64,000 nt of DNA from Eriocheir sinensis (GCF_024679095.1 NC_066509.1:21144871-21208870), one strand, 5' to 3'. Positions 10,903 through 22,222 are shown, numbered from the stretch's first letter. Made by a program: numbers and translations. The notes: generated by a model from the letters alone, not told the origin.

Positions 10903-11770
10903 ATGACAACAGGTGTAATGTCTGTCAAACTAAAGAAGCCATAAGTATTAGCACATGAAGTATCCATTCTAAAGTAGAAAGTATTATGAATTCATATAAA
11001 CCATTTTTTGTAAATTATAATATATAATGATTCGGGTCTGACGAAAATTCAGTATTTCCATGAAACAATAATTCAGCATTGTTATCACTTATAATCTATC
11101 CCTCCCAACGTAGCTCCTGTCGCCTACCAAGTCCATCATCCCTTGCTCCTTCACTCCTCCCATTCCCAACACCCTCCTGCTTCTCACCCCGAGGCCCCGC
11201 TCTGCCTCTTCCTGTAGCAACATCTCTCATATTATTGCGTCAGTGGGAGAGTTCTGCCGTTTTCAGATTCACCGTCAGGTAGAAGGTGGTCACGGCAATT
11301 CTTTGATTGTTATCATAGGCGATCATAATGTTATAATGGTTGTTATCCTGTCCGTCGGAAAATATCATATGGTTCGTGAGGGTTGTCGAGTCACGATTAC
11401 GAAGCATGTGTTTCATGTGAATAAAATACGAATATATTATGGAATATAAGTCATTTTCTTGATATAGTCACCAAACGCTTTTGCACTGTCAGGCGGGACA
11501 TGGCTTACACACCACCAACGACCCTACACAGAAGCAGCAATAATAACCGCGTTCGATTCGTCCTAGCGACTGATCGAAGCAAACCTGGTGAAGCTTCATA
11601 CTCATCAGTGGCACCATGTCCAGAGAGCACCACACCTCCGCGCGGGTGGCTCAGGTGTTTCTGTTTCATGTGTCCGCCACTGTGCATTGGAATGGACTGT
11701 GTGCATGTTTTTTTGTGTGTGTCTGTCTTCATTTCATCAGACGATCTTCCGTTTTGTATTATACTGTGAG

Positions 11771-11801
<31 letters not shown>

Positions 11802-11834
11802 CAGTAGTAGTAGTAATTGTAGTGACAGTAATAG
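10903..11834. other. No gene seen
   Basis: Mixed AT-rich sequence, then ordinary sequence with short open frames lacking any domain. A GTA-type trinucleotide tract lies at about 11773-11815, just before the 42-bp minisatellite. Confidence 0.55.
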
Positions 11835-13015
11835 TGGTAGTGATAATGATGGTGATGGTGGTGGTGGGTGGGTTGGTGTAGGTGATAATGATGGTGATGG
11901 TGGTGGTGGGTGGGTTGGTGTAGGTGATAATGATGGTGATGGTGGTGGTGGGTGGGTTGGTGTATTGGATAATGATGGTCATGGTGGTGGTGGGTGGGTT
12001 GGTGTAGGTGATAATGATGGTGATGGTGGTGGTGGGTGGGTTGGTGTAGGTGATAATGATGGTGATGGTGGTGGTGGGTGGGTTGGTGTAGGTGATAATG
12101 ATGGTGATGGTGGTGGTGGGTGGGTTGGTGTAGGTGATAATAATGGTGATGGTGGCGGTGGGTGGGTTGGTGTAGGTGATAACGATGGTGATGGTGGCGG
12201 TGGGTGGGTTGGTGTAGGGATAATGATGGTCATGGTGGTGGTGGGTGGGTTGGTGTAGGTGAAAATGATGGTGATGGTGGTGGTGGGTGGGTTGGTGTAG
12301 GTGATAATGATGGTCATGGTGGCGGTGGGTGGGTTGGTGTAGGTGATAATGATGGTCATGGTGGCGGTGGGTGGGTTGGTGTAGGTGATAATGATGGTGA
12401 TGGTGGTGGTGGGTGGGTTGGTGTAGGTGAAAATGATGGTGATGGTGGCGGTGGGTGGGTTGGTGTAGGTGATAATGATGGTCATGGTGGCGGTGGGTGG
12501 GTTGGTGTAGGTGATAATGATGGTGATGGTGGTGGTGGGTGGGTTGGTGTAGGTGATAATAATGGTGGTGGTGGCGGTGGGTGGGTTGGTGTAGGTGATA
12601 ATGATGGTGATGGTGGTGGTGGGTGGGTTGTAGGTGATAATAATGGTGGTGGTGGCGGTGGGTGGGTTGGTGTGATAATGATGGTGATGGTGGTGGTGGG
12701 TGGGTTGGTGTAGGTGATAATGATGGTGATGGTGGTGGTGGGTTGGTGTAGGTGATAATGATGGTGATGGTGGTGGTGGGTGGGTTGGTGTAGGTGATAA
12801 TGATGGTCATGGTGGCGGTGGGTGGGTTGGTGTAGGTGATAATGATGGTGATGGTGGTGGTGGGTGGGTTGGTGTAGGTGATAATGATGGTGATGGTGGT
12901 GGTGGGTGGGTTGGTGTAGGTGATAATGATGGTGATGGTGGTGGTGGGTGGGTTGGTGTAGGTGATAATGATGGTGATGGTGGTGGTGGGTGGGTTGGTG
13001 TAGGTGATGATGATG
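11835..13015. repeat. 42-bp minisatellite, about 28 copies
   Basis: Tandem 42-base units (gataatgatggtgatggtgg followed by tggtgggtgggttggtgtaggt). Common variants are gat to cat and tggtgg to tggcgg; a few units are shortened. 42 is divisible by three, so the array reads as a 14-residue Gly/Asp/Val repeat on plus and a Thr/Pro/Ile repeat on minus. The long minus frame over it (to 13155) is a by-product of the repeat. Confidence 0.96.
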
Positions 13016-14064
13016 GTGATGACGATTATGATAGACGACAGTATTATTAGAGGTGATGATGATACTGGTGGCGGTGGTGGTGTTGACAGGGGTCGTGATG
13101 GAGGTGGAGCAGAGATGGTGATGGTGATAATTATGATAATGGTGGGATGATACAAATGGTGATTATATTGATAATGACAATGCGACAGATAACGTCGATG
13201 GAGGTATGCATAGTGAAGAAAAATGGTGATGAAAGGAATTTAGGTGATGATATTTGTGGTAGTGAATGGGGTACTGCTGGTAGTGGTGGTGGTTGTGCTG
13301 TAGTTGTTGTTGATGGTTAAAATAGAGATGGTGGTGATGATGAAAGTGAAGGTGGTGGTGGTGGTGGTGATTTCAGAATGTTCCGGCGGCACATTCGAGC
13401 GGTGATCAATCAGGCAGAGTAGCGCAACACTCGCGTCGGGGAGAAGTGATGAAGCGACGGAAAGAAAAAGATAAAGAAAAAAAAATCACATTCCCATTTA
13501 CAACAGCAGCCATTCCCTTGACAACCTTCAGCCCCCCTTTCCAATCTTCTTTCATTTTTCTTTCTCTTTTCTTCCCCTCCAATGCTTTTCACTATTTTCC
13601 TACCATCCATTCCTACATTCTTTTACTCTTCTCCCCGCTCCTCTTACTATCTTCTCCAGTGCTTCCTCTCTCCATTTTCCTCCTACCTTATTCCCTTCTT
13701 TCCTTCTGTTTTTTTCTTCTTTATCTTTGTTTTTCCTCTCGATTCTTCTTCTATCTTCTTCCCTTCTTTTGTTTTCACCTGCCTTCTTTGACTATTCTTC
13801 CTTCTCTTTCTCTCTTCTTCTTTTCTGATGCTTTTCCTCTTCATCTCTTTTCCATCTTATTTCTTTATTTCACCTGTACATTTATACTCTTTTACACCTC
13901 TTTTATTTCCTCCCCAATTACACTTATACTCCTCTCTCCTTCTGTTTCATCTTCTTTCTTTCCTCCTTCACATTATACAGTTCTTCGTCTTTTCCTTCTC
14001 CATTTTTTCTCTCCAATGTGTCCCCTCGATTCTCCATCTCTCCTCTGCCTCTCCTTCCCATTTT

Positions 14065-14068
<4 letters not shown>
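13016..14068. other. No gene seen; GAT-rich then pyrimidine-rich
   Basis: 13016-13380 is diverged GAT/GGT-rich sequence, probably old minisatellite. 13480-14068 is T/C-rich on plus; its frames are compositional. Confidence 0.6.

Positions 14069-14117
<49 letters not shown>
14069..14117. repeat. (CT)n microsatellite
   Basis: About 48 bases of pure CT within T/C-rich DNA. Confidence 0.97.
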
Positions 14118-14118
<1 letters not shown>

Positions 14119-14844
14119 GACCCTCCTTCCCTCCCTCTCTCTCACTTTCCCCCATAACATATCAACGGAAACTTTTGGACTGCTGCGGTAAACGGGTAAT
14201 AGAAAACCGTGTAGTGCACACTCGTGTGATACAAAGCCGTGCAAGGAAGAGGCACCCGTGTTTGTGGACGAATGTGTCACTTACCGAAGCTTGAGAGGTC
14301 GTTTTGGGTGATGGGAAGGTGCTGTGGAAAGGTAAATAAAGGAATAGGGGACAAGGAAGGCAGAAGGGTTGGTGATATATCGGATGGAGAGTAAGAGATG
14401 GGATGAGGAGTGTGGGGAAGGGGGAAAGTCAAAAGAAGAGAGGGAAAGAAAATTGGGAGGAAGAAGGAGAGATAGTAGAAGAATGAAAGGAATTGGGGAG
14501 AATCAGAAAGAGCGACTGAGGTAGAAGAGTGAGAAGGAGGAATGGGTAAGAAGGGATGAAAGGATGATACAAAAGAGTGGCTGGTGAAGGAAAAAGAGGA
14601 AAAGAAGGAAAGAGAAAAGAAAAGAGATGAGAATAGAAAAAAAAATGACTGAAGAAAGAACATTGTTGAGAGGAAGGAAGAGAGGAAAAGAAAAGAAGAC
14701 AAAGGGAAACGTGGAGGAGTAGAATGAGAAGGACTCGCCAAAGATGAAGAAGAAAAATGAAAGAATGAAAGAGAGGGAGAAAAAGAGGGAGAGAGAGTAC
14801 GAAAAAAAAAATAAATAAACATCAGGTAACAAACAGACAGCAAA

Positions 14845-14893
<49 letters not shown>

Positions 14894-15281
14894 AGACAGG
14901 ACAAAACACTCGCGCCTCCTTGCCCTGAGTGATAACTTGCCGAGACTCATCCTGTTCTCAAGAACCGCAACTCGGGAGGACATCGGGACCTGAGTTGGCT
15001 TTGTTTTGCAGCACCCGGGGCCGCGCACACCGCCGCGGGGCCCGAGGGGAACACAGCACGAGCCGCCTGTCAAGAGAGCAGGGACGCCGGGGTGCCCTGG
15101 GGGTGGCTGTGTCGTGTAGGAAACCGCTGGGAGGAGAGTGCGTGGGAAGGGATGGAGAGGAGAAAGGGAAGGGGTGAGAGAGGGAGAGGGATGGTATGAG
15201 TGAGATGATAGAAAGGATGAGAAATGTGAGATGGAATGCAAAAGAAGGGAAAGGAGGATAGGGGAATGGGTGAGGATCTGA
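14118..15281. other. No gene seen; purine-rich, (AC)n, and a GC-rich island
   Basis: 14330-14820 is purine-rich and (AC)n lies at 14846-14892. 14900-15130 is GC-rich and contains ttgttttgcag, which resembles a 3' splice site at 15010, followed by about 105 open bases ending TAG near 15118. That could be an exon, but no family is recognisable. 15130-15281 is purine-rich. Confidence 0.5.
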
Positions 15282-15289
15282 GTGGGGAA

Positions 15290-16455
15290 CAAGAGAGAGG
15301 GCGTATTTGACCGAGTGTGGCACACCGCCCTATTAGAAAAAAGGAGAGCAGCCGGATTGGAGGGAAAGCTTCTGTGCCTGATGAACAATTACTTAGAGGA
15401 ACGCCACCTTCAAGTGGTCCTCAATGAGCACAAGTCCTCCCCACAACGGATCCACACCGGCGTGCCACAAGGCAGTGTCATCGGGCCACTACTATGGAAC
15501 ATGTGCATAAATGACCTCCTCCATCTTGTTCACAAGATGGAACTCACAAAATAGAGCCAGGAGGAAAGGACCAGGCAGCATGCCAACTAAGGGCCACACT
15601 CCGGCGAATTGCAGATTGGGGGAGTAAGTGGCAAGTGAAGTTTGCCCCAGCAAAAACTCAGCTGCTAGTAGTGGCCAGGACACCTGTGGATCTCCAGCTT
15701 GAATTCGAGGGACTCAAGCTGACGCCACGTGAGGAAGTGGAGGTGCAGGGCCTCACATATGACTCCAGGCTGACCTTCCGCACGCACATCCAGCAGCTGG
15801 CAAGGGCAGCCTCACGGAAACTGACGTCCCTACGCAAAATCTCCTGGCTGATGGACAGTCGATGGCGTGAGGTCTTATACAAGGCACAAATCCGATCCTC
15901 CCTTGAGTATTCGTGCCTTACGTCGGGGGGAGCTCCCAGTGCCCATCTCGCGCTCCTCGACAAGGTCCAGGAGAGGGCGTGGAGGATCATCACGAATGGA
16001 CAACCGGAGCACCTACCGAGCCTGCAGACCCTCCAACACCGGCGAGACGTGGCCGGCCTCACCAATCTGCACAAAATACAGAAGGAGGGAGTGGAGCACC
16101 TGAGGACGCTGCGCCAGCCGGAGCGGGAAATGACAGCCAGCACCCGGTCAGCGGAGGCGGCTCCCACGGCTCTGGTAGTACAGCGATGCCAGACGACTCA
16201 CTACCAGAGGCAGTTTATAAACACTTACGTGCAGATATGGAACCGTCTCCATGCGTCCGGTCAGCTGCCTCGGCAGTTCACACACCGGCAACAATATAAA
16301 CTGTATGTGAACCAGTGGCTGAACAATTTGTGAACAGGCTAGGCTCTCGGATAGGGGATATCAACTATGTTCTCTATAGCCTAGAAACTAGTGCCGCAGT
16401 GTAATGTAATGTTATAGGTACTAGACACTGATGTAACTGTTTGTGTAAATAAAAT

Positions 16456-16460
<5 letters not shown>
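15290..16460 (+). mobile_element. E-family LINE, 5'-truncated copy E1
   Basis: It starts inside the RT palm domain at a short gagagag run and ends in aaataaaataaaaa joined directly to (GA)n at 16461. The 3' half matches the E element at 28-32 kb and the copy at 57 kb at the protein level (for example VLYKAQIRSSLEYS against VLYMAQVRPLMEYS). The shared 3' end, aaataaaaa then (GA)n, is the best family marker. Confidence 0.85.
15300..16333 (+). pseudogene. E-family reverse transcriptase fragment, catalytic box deleted
   Basis: 15300-15554 carries FDRVWHTALL and GVPQGSVIGPLLWN, the RT palm motifs for the template/primer region. 15635-16333 carries the thumb and C-terminal region (FAPAKTQLLV, VLYKAQIRSSLEYS, a final IWNRLHASGQLPRQF-type block) and ends at a normal stop. 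Between them, where relatives have the Y-x-D-D box, the frame shifts and the expected sequence is missing: INDLLHLV is followed by an unrelated short run, then by IADWGSKWQVKF. The copy therefore cannot encode an active polymerase. Confidence 0.85.

Positions 16461-16523
<63 letters not shown>
16461..16523. repeat. (GA)n microsatellite at E1 3' end
   Basis: 63 bases of GA in direct continuity with the element's A-rich tail. The sense strand is GA, as at both ends of E2 and the 5' end of E3. Confidence 0.97.
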
Positions 16524-16526
<3 letters not shown>

Positions 16527-16973
16527 GGGAAAATGATGAGGGAAGAGTGAAGTATGAAAAAAGGGAAATGGCTGAGGGAAAAGGGAAAGACTGGAGAGAC
16601 GAATAAGAAGTATGACAACATAAAAAAAGGAAAGAAAAACTGATGGGAAGAAACGAAAAGGCAGAGAATTAACAGGAACAGGGAAGTGAAATGGAAGAAA
16701 GAGACGAAGTAGAGACAAGGAAGAAGAGGGGAGAAGCAAGAAAAGGGGGTGAGGAGACAGAGACAAAATTAAACTGAGACGGAGAAAAGAGGCTGGGCAA
16801 CGAAGAGAGACAGGAGGTATGTGTGTGTGGAGGGGTGGGTGGGAGGGGAGAAGGAGTGTCAGGTAGAAGGATAAAAATTAAAGAGGAAAGAGGAGACGGA
16901 GTTTGTATAAAAGGTTTGGGAGAGGCTGGAAGGGAGGGAAGGGACGGACTGGGGCAAGGAAAACGAGACATAG
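16524..16973. other. No gene seen; purine-rich
   Basis: A/G-rich on plus. Open frames on minus are compositional runs of Ser/Phe/Leu/Pro. Confidence 0.6.
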
Positions 16974-17342
16974 ACATAAGAACGTAAGATTATAAAAACA
17001 CGAAGAGTCCGCAAGAGGCCATAAAGTAAACACCAAAAGTTTTACCACATATCTTCCCTATATATAAATTTACCTAATCTCTTTTTAAAGGTGTCTATCG
17101 TACTGGCACTCACACACAAATTGAATGCCACTCTCACTCCACTCATCCACCACTCTATTAGTAAACCAGCTGTAGCCCACATCCTTGTTAATTATGATTC
17201 TATCCAACTTTAACATGTCCTGTCCTTAACGTGTCCTGCCAGGCTCTCTTGCCAACAGAGGCTTATTGATGTTACCCTTATATCAGCCCTTCATCCATAT
17301 ATAACTTCAAACAAGTCTCCTCGTACCCCTCGCCTTTTCAGA
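16974..17342 (-). pseudogene. A-related CR1-like LINE tail, diverged
   Basis: The reverse strand ends with cttacgttcttatgt-like sequence and the ggcctcttgcggactct block that also ends the A elements. Upstream it matches the A C-terminal region (LVNRVVDEW-like, RTRS-like), with many changes and broken frames. It is 5'-truncated against the poly(A) side of the F element at about 17343. Confidence 0.7.
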
Positions 17343-17466
17343 TATTTTTTTTTTACAACAAAGGAGACAGCTCAAGGGCACATAAAAAAGAAAAGAAAAC
17401 GATAATAAAAAAGCCCGCTAGTCGCTTCTCCCAAAAAAGAATTAAAAGAGGTGGCCGAAAGAAAGG

Positions 17467-18989
17467 TCAATTTCGGGAGGAGAGGTGTCCTGATACCTTC
17501 CTTTTGAAAGAGTTCAAGTCGTAGGCAGGAGGAAATACAGATGAAGGAAAATTGTTCCAGAGTTTACCAGCGTGAGGGATGAAAGAGTGAAGATGCTGGT
17601 TAACTCTAGCATAAGGGGTTTGGACAGTATAGGGATGAGCATGAGTAGAAAGTCGTGTGCAGCGGGGCCGCGGGAGGGGGGGAGGCATGCAGTTAGCAAG
17701 TTCAGAGGAGCAGTCGGCGTGAAAATATCGATAGAAGATAGAAAGAGAGGCACCATCGCGGCGGAATTTAAAAAGGTAGAAGACTATCAGTAGGAGGAGG
17801 AGAGCTGATGAGACGAAGAGCCTTAGACTCCACTCTGTCCAGAAGAGCTGTGTGAGTGGAGCCTTCCCACACGTGAGATGCATACTCCATACGAGGGCGG
17901 ACAAGGCCCCTGTATGGATAGCAACTGCGCGGGGGAGAAGAACTGGCGGAGACGATACAGAACGCCCAACCACGAGGAAGCTGATTTAGCGAGAGAGAAG
18001 ATATGAAGTTTCCAGTTGAGCTTTTGAGTTAAGGATAGACCGAGGATGTTTAGCGTTGAAGACGGTGACAGCTGAGTGTTGTCGAAGAATAGGGGATAGG
18101 TGTTTGGAAGATTGTGTCGAGTTGATAGGTGGAGAAATTGAGTTTTTGAGGCATTGAAGGACACAAGGTTCCTTCTGCCCCAATCGGATATAATAGCAAG
18201 GTCTGAGGTTAAGCGTTCTGCAGCCTTTAGTCTGGAGTCGTGTACTTCCAGTTGTGATGGTCTTCTATTGAAAGAAGTTGAATGATGCAGAGTGGAGTCG
18301 TCGGCGTATGAGTGGACAGGACACTTTGTTATGGAAAGAAGATCATTGATGAATAACAGGAAGAGAGTGGGTGATAGGACAGAGCGCTGTGGAACGCCAC
18401 TGTTGATAGGTTTAGGGGAAGAGCAGTGACCGTCTACCACCGCAGAGATAGAACGGCCGGAAAGGAAACTGGAGATAAAGGAACAGAGAGAGGGATAGAA
18501 TCCGAAAGAGGGCAGTTTAGAAAGCAAAGACTGGTGCCAGACTCTATCGAAGGCTTTCGATATGTCTAGCGCAACAGAGAAATTTTCACCGAAACGGCTA
18601 AAACAAGATGACCAAGAGTCAGCTAAGAGAACAAGAAGATTGCCAATAGAACGCCCCTTGCGGAATCCATACTGGCGATCAGATAGAAGGTTAGAAGTGC
18701 AAAGGTGCTTTTGAATCTTCCGGTTAAGGACTGATTCAAAAGCTTTAGATAGACAGGAAAGTAAAGCTATAAGGCGGTAGTTTGAGGGATTGGAGCGGTC
18801 ACCCTTCTTAGGCACAGGCTGTACAAAGGCATACTTCCAGCAGGAAGGAAAGACATATGTTGATAGGCAGAGACGAAAGAGTTTGACCAGGAAGGGTGTC
18901 AGCACAGAAGCAGAGTTTTTAAGGACAATAGGAGGCATTCCATCAGGTCCATAAGCCTTCTGAGAGTTGAGGCCAGAGAGGGCATACAA
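17467..18989 (-). pseudogene. F-family reverse transcriptase, palm to C-terminus
   Basis: 17823-18989 reads PVPKKGDRSNPSNYR, ALDISKAFDRVWH, SGVPQRSVLSPTLF (the usual PQG is PQR here) and HSYADDSTL; the YADD catalytic residues are encoded at 18297-18308. A frameshift near 17900 moves the C-terminal region into the frame of 17467-17973, which carries RRDGASLSIFYRYFHADCS and KLWNNFPSSVFPPAYDLNSF. The catalytic box is intact, but the shift and the upstream breaks make the copy inactive. Confidence 0.88.
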
Positions 18990-19432
18990 AACATCATTTG
19001 GAAGAATCTTAATAAAAGCATAAAGGAGTCAGAGGGGGGATGAGTAGGAGGAATATGCCCAGAATCGTCCAGGGTGGAGTTTTTACAGAAAGTTTGAGCG
19101 AAGAGTTCAGCTTTAGAGACAGATGAGACGGCAGTGCTGCCGTCAGGGTTAAGGAGAGGAGGGAAAAAGGAATACGTGAAATTGGAGGAAATATTTTTGG
19201 CTAGATGCCAGATGTCACGGGAAGAATTAGAAGAAGCAAGGTGTTGACATTTTCTATTAATGAAAGAAGTTTTGGTAGGTCGGAGAATAGATTTGGCACG
19301 ATTCCGGTCTGAAATGTAAATATCAAAGTTAGCGGGAGTTCGAAGGCTCTGGAACCTTTTGTGAGCTGCCTCTCTATCTTTAATAGCACGAGAACAAGCA
19401 TGATTAAACCACGTCTTTTTAGCATGAGGAGT
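18899..19432 (-). pseudogene. F-family ORF2 linker between endonuclease and RT
   Basis: The frame reads TPHAKKTWFNHACSRAIKDRE, FINRKCQHLASSNSSRDIWHLAKNI and SSVSKAELFAQTF, the connecting region typical of this LINE group. It then shifts frame before the RT domain (SFMLLLRFFQMMF region). At its upstream side it is cut by the A3 insertion. Confidence 0.8.
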
Positions 19433-19741
19433 ACATAAGAACATAAGAACGCAGGAGTCTGCAAGAGGCCGGTAGGCCTGTACGAGGCAGCTCCTTTGAC
19501 CCTAAGCTCCCGTGTATCTAACCCCACCTAATATCGCTGTCCATGAATTTATCTAGTCTATTTTTGAATGTGACAATTGTATTGGCACTCACCACATGAC
19601 TGCTAAGCCTATTCCACTCATCCACCACCCTATTAGTAAACCAATTTTTGCCTATGTCCCTGTTGAATCTGAATTTATCCAGTTTAAACCCGTTACTTCG
19701 TGTCCTACCCAGTTCTCTTACCAACAAAACCTTATGAATGT
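19433..19741 (-). mobile_element. A-family CR1-like 3' fragment (A3) nested in F
   Basis: The reverse strand matches the last ~300 bases of the A elements: RTRSNGFKLDKFRFNRDIGKN..., the stop, the aggcctaccggcctcttgcag block and (TTCTTATG)n. It lies head-on inside the F coding frame. Host sequence on both sides rejoins in frame, with GTA repeated at the edges (19430-19432 and 19740-19742). A3 therefore jumped after F. Confidence 0.92.
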
Positions 19742-20350
19742 AGAGAAAGTATGTGGAATGTATGCCTCCATTCCTGAGACAATCACCTTTGTGATGCGTT
19801 GACCACTCACAGAGGGGTCTCTCTCCTGGAAATAGTAATCATTCCACGGGAAATCGGAAAAGTACATCCTCAGGTCGTCCCACCGAGCTGAAGGAAAATG
19901 CCAGAAGCATCGCCTCTTCGATGGGTCCTGAGGATGTACAGGAGCGATAGGACAGGATACAGAAATAAGGTTATGATCTGAGGAGCCCAACGGAAAGAAC
20001 AGTTTGACAGAATAAGCAGAAGGATTATAGGTAAGGAAGAGGTCTAGAATGTTGGGCCTGTCTCCAAGACGGTCGAGAATACGAGTAGGGTGCTAAACCA
20101 ACTGCTCTAGGTCGTTGAGGAGAGCAAAGTCGTAGGCTTGTTCACCAGGCTGGTCAGTGAAAGAGGATGAAAGCCAAAGCTGGTGGTGAACTTTGAAATC
20201 TCCCAAGATGGAGATTTCAGCAAAGAGAGAGTGAGTCAAGATGTGCTCCACTTTAGAGTTCAAATAGTCAAAGAATTTTACATAGTTAGTAGATTTAGGC
20301 GAGCGATAAACTGCACAGATGTTTTTAGTAATAGAATGACAATGAAGTCT
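19742..20350 (-). pseudogene. F-family endonuclease, partial
   Basis: The frame reads CAVYRSPKSTNYVKFFDYL, ISILGDFKVHHQLWL (the canonical GDFN metal-site motif is GDFK here) and, after an in-frame stop at about 20094, [14 protein letters not shown], which contains the Ser-Asp-His motif near the end of the endonuclease. The N-terminal catalytic Asn and Glu motifs are missing because the copy is truncated. It lies upstream of the linker in the same element. Confidence 0.8.
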
Positions 20351-20363
20351 TAGCTCAGCTCGT

Positions 20364-20460
20364 GAATGCCTTGTCATCTTCCTCTGCACAGATTCTAGCA
20401 TACTGGTGTCCATTTTACAGCATAATCGAGATGGTCTAATTAATGCAAACCAGTACAGTT
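20364..20460 (-). pseudogene. Small A-related CR1-like fragment
   Basis: About 95 bases read ALIRPSRLCCKMDTSMLESVQRKMTR on minus (a gapped match to [32 protein letters not shown] of the A copies). It abuts the truncated 5' end of F. It may be the element into which F inserted. Confidence 0.65.
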
Positions 20461-21640
20461 TGGTAGAGAAAAAGAGATGAGACAGACAAGCGAGGAGGAA
20501 CTGGAGAGGTAAGAAAGAGACGAGAGAGGGGACAAAGAAGAAGTGGAGAAAAAAGGGAGCAGGAAACGGAACCCGAAGCAGGTTGGGAGCTACGTGCAAC
20601 GACGGAATGAGGCGAGGACGCAAAGACAGACACTCGCAAACAGACCAACCTCAGCCCGTACAGACAAGGCATTGGAGAACATACGAGACGGTCAGCGGGG
20701 CAGTATTGTCATTACCTTGCTTCTGGTAACACTGGATTCTGCACCGAGACGAGCAACACACACCAAAACCTGGTGCCTGGTGTGGACGGGGGTGGACACA
20801 GTTATCCCACAAAAACAAAACGTATACAAGAGGTGTGGTAAAAGCTGCACGGGAATAATAATGATAGGAAATAATAAAAACAAGGAAACGGACCAAAAGG
20901 AGGGAACAAGCAGGAAACGGTAAGGAGGTGGGGTGAGGAGAAGGAAGAAGAGGCAAAGATCGAGGGAAAAGCAAGGAAAGGGAGAGAGGAGAGGAAAAGG
21001 AAGTGGAAGAGGAAACAACCACCAGAGATACAAGGAAGAGGAAGAGGGGGGTAAGAGAAAGGAAGACTTACAAAGGGAAGAGGGAAGTTTCATGTGTAAC
21101 AAATAGTACTCAAGTTAAAGGCAGCGGAAACAAGGTGTCTGGAGTCAGTATTCTTGCAGCGGAACCGTGTGACGTCATGTCCGAATTGCTGGAAAATCGT
21201 AGACAAGAGTGGGGCGACTGTGTGTTCTTAGGTCGGTGTTCTTAGACGCTACCGACTCTCACGTCAGTTATTTTTAAGGGCCAAAGAAGAGGTTAAAGGC
21301 GTTCTCATGAGTGTTTTTAGAGTTCATGGTACAAAAGCCATGTAAAACTCCCACCAGGGTCATAAAACTACCCCTGTAAAGCCCCACAACTCCTAGGAAA
21401 GCCATGTGTGTGTTCGAGCGACGAAATGTTCAATAATAATGTGCCCCTTTTACTGTGTTGAGGAGAGGCGGAGCAAGTGTGTAGCAAAATCTAATTATAA
21501 CAAGTCTGGTCACTTCCCGCAAAAATCTCGTCGGGGTCGCGCATGACGTCACGCTGCCTTCAGAGGCGGGGGCCGTTGCGTGGAACCGAGTCAGTCTGCA
21601 ACGAGACGGGGTTGGGTGCACAGCGTTGACGTGGACCAGG
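20461..21640. other. No gene seen; purine-rich then mixed
   Basis: 20470-21080 is A/G-rich with compositional frames. 21100-21640 is mixed, becoming GC-rich and CpG-containing from 21530 (tgacgtcacg near 21543, resembling a CRE site). This could be a promoter region for the THAP start just downstream. Confidence 0.5.
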
Positions 21641-21711
21641 ATGCCTATTAAATGTGCTGTAAGTGGCTGCACATCCAATTATAAACACAAATGTGGAATT
21701 GTTTTTCACAG
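21641..21711 (+). pseudogene. THAP-domain N-terminus, single short exon or relic
   Basis: ATG at 21641 opens MPIKCAVSGCTSNYKHKCG followed by IVFH, then stops at TAA near 21713. This matches the start of a THAP zinc finger (C2CH): an initial Cys-x4-Cys pair spaced as in CAVSGC, about 9-10 variable residues, then the hydrophobic-His block that normally leads to a Phe-Pro. THAP domains bind DNA in host regulators and in P-element-type transposases. Only the first third is present. A cacaGTTAA donor at the end could lead to another exon outside the readable part; no later THAP residues are visible within 500 bases. Confidence 0.55.
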
Positions 21712-22139
21712 TTAAAAAAAGAATGGTATACTTGGAGTTAATTAAGGAATAATAGAATGACTGAAAAGGTAGTATACAGTGGACAAAAAAAATACGTCAC
21801 CCATCAATTACTCCGTTTTCTGTCCTCGGACCATGGAGGTAGAATTTGTGGAGTCCACATCAACTCTAAAAAGTGAATCCGCCGAGCTGTCATTGTTGTG
21901 GACACCTGCCAGATGTTAGGTGATGTCAGGCCAGGCTGCCCCTCAATGGGCTCGGCCAGGCTACCAGGTCAGGTATTTATGAAATAGATCTACCGCATCA
22001 GTAAATGTACAGTACTCAAAAACACCACCATCATAATGACTGAGACGGGGTCTGGAGTTAACAACTAAGGTAGTGGACGTGAGCTCTCACCACAGAGTTA
22101 TATACCTGGAGCGCGCGAGCCAGACACTCGGGTGCGGCA
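21712..22139. other. No gene seen
   Basis: AT-rich to 21830, then mixed sequence. tacagtggacaaaaaaaatacg at about 21776 resembles a Tc1/mariner end, but no inverted partner is visible. Confidence 0.5.
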
Positions 22140-22222
22140 ACCGGAAGTACCTCGGTCGCCATCTTTGGGAGCCCAGTCCAGCCAACTCTGTTCTCCAGCC
22201 GGCAACTTCAAAGTGGAGGTAA

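Larger units (their letters stand above)
17343..20360 (-). mobile_element. F-family (jockey-like) LINE, 5'-truncated, with nested insertion
   Basis: The sense strand is minus. It starts inside the endonuclease domain near 20360 and passes through the RT to a 3' untranslated region ending in poly(A) (a T run at 17345-17354 on plus). The body is interrupted at 19433-19741 by an A-family 3' end. Removing that insert restores a continuous PHTFSTPHAKK reading, with GTA as the likely 3-bp target duplication. The sequence resembles a very common jockey-type element that I remember from decapod genomes. Confidence 0.85.

Noticed and set aside
11737..13155. 472-codon minus-strand open frame rich in Thr/Pro/Ile
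   Set aside because: It is the reverse complement of the 42-bp minisatellite; unit length divisible by three keeps any stop-free frame open. Both strands and several frames are equally open.
15000..15120. Exon after ttgttttgcag in the GC-rich island
   Set aside because: An acceptor-like site and ~105 open bases alone are not enough; no donor, conserved motif or partner exon visible.
21776..21800. Tc1-like terminus (tacagtggacaaaaaaaat)
   Set aside because: Single short match with no partner end; could be chance in AT-rich DNA.
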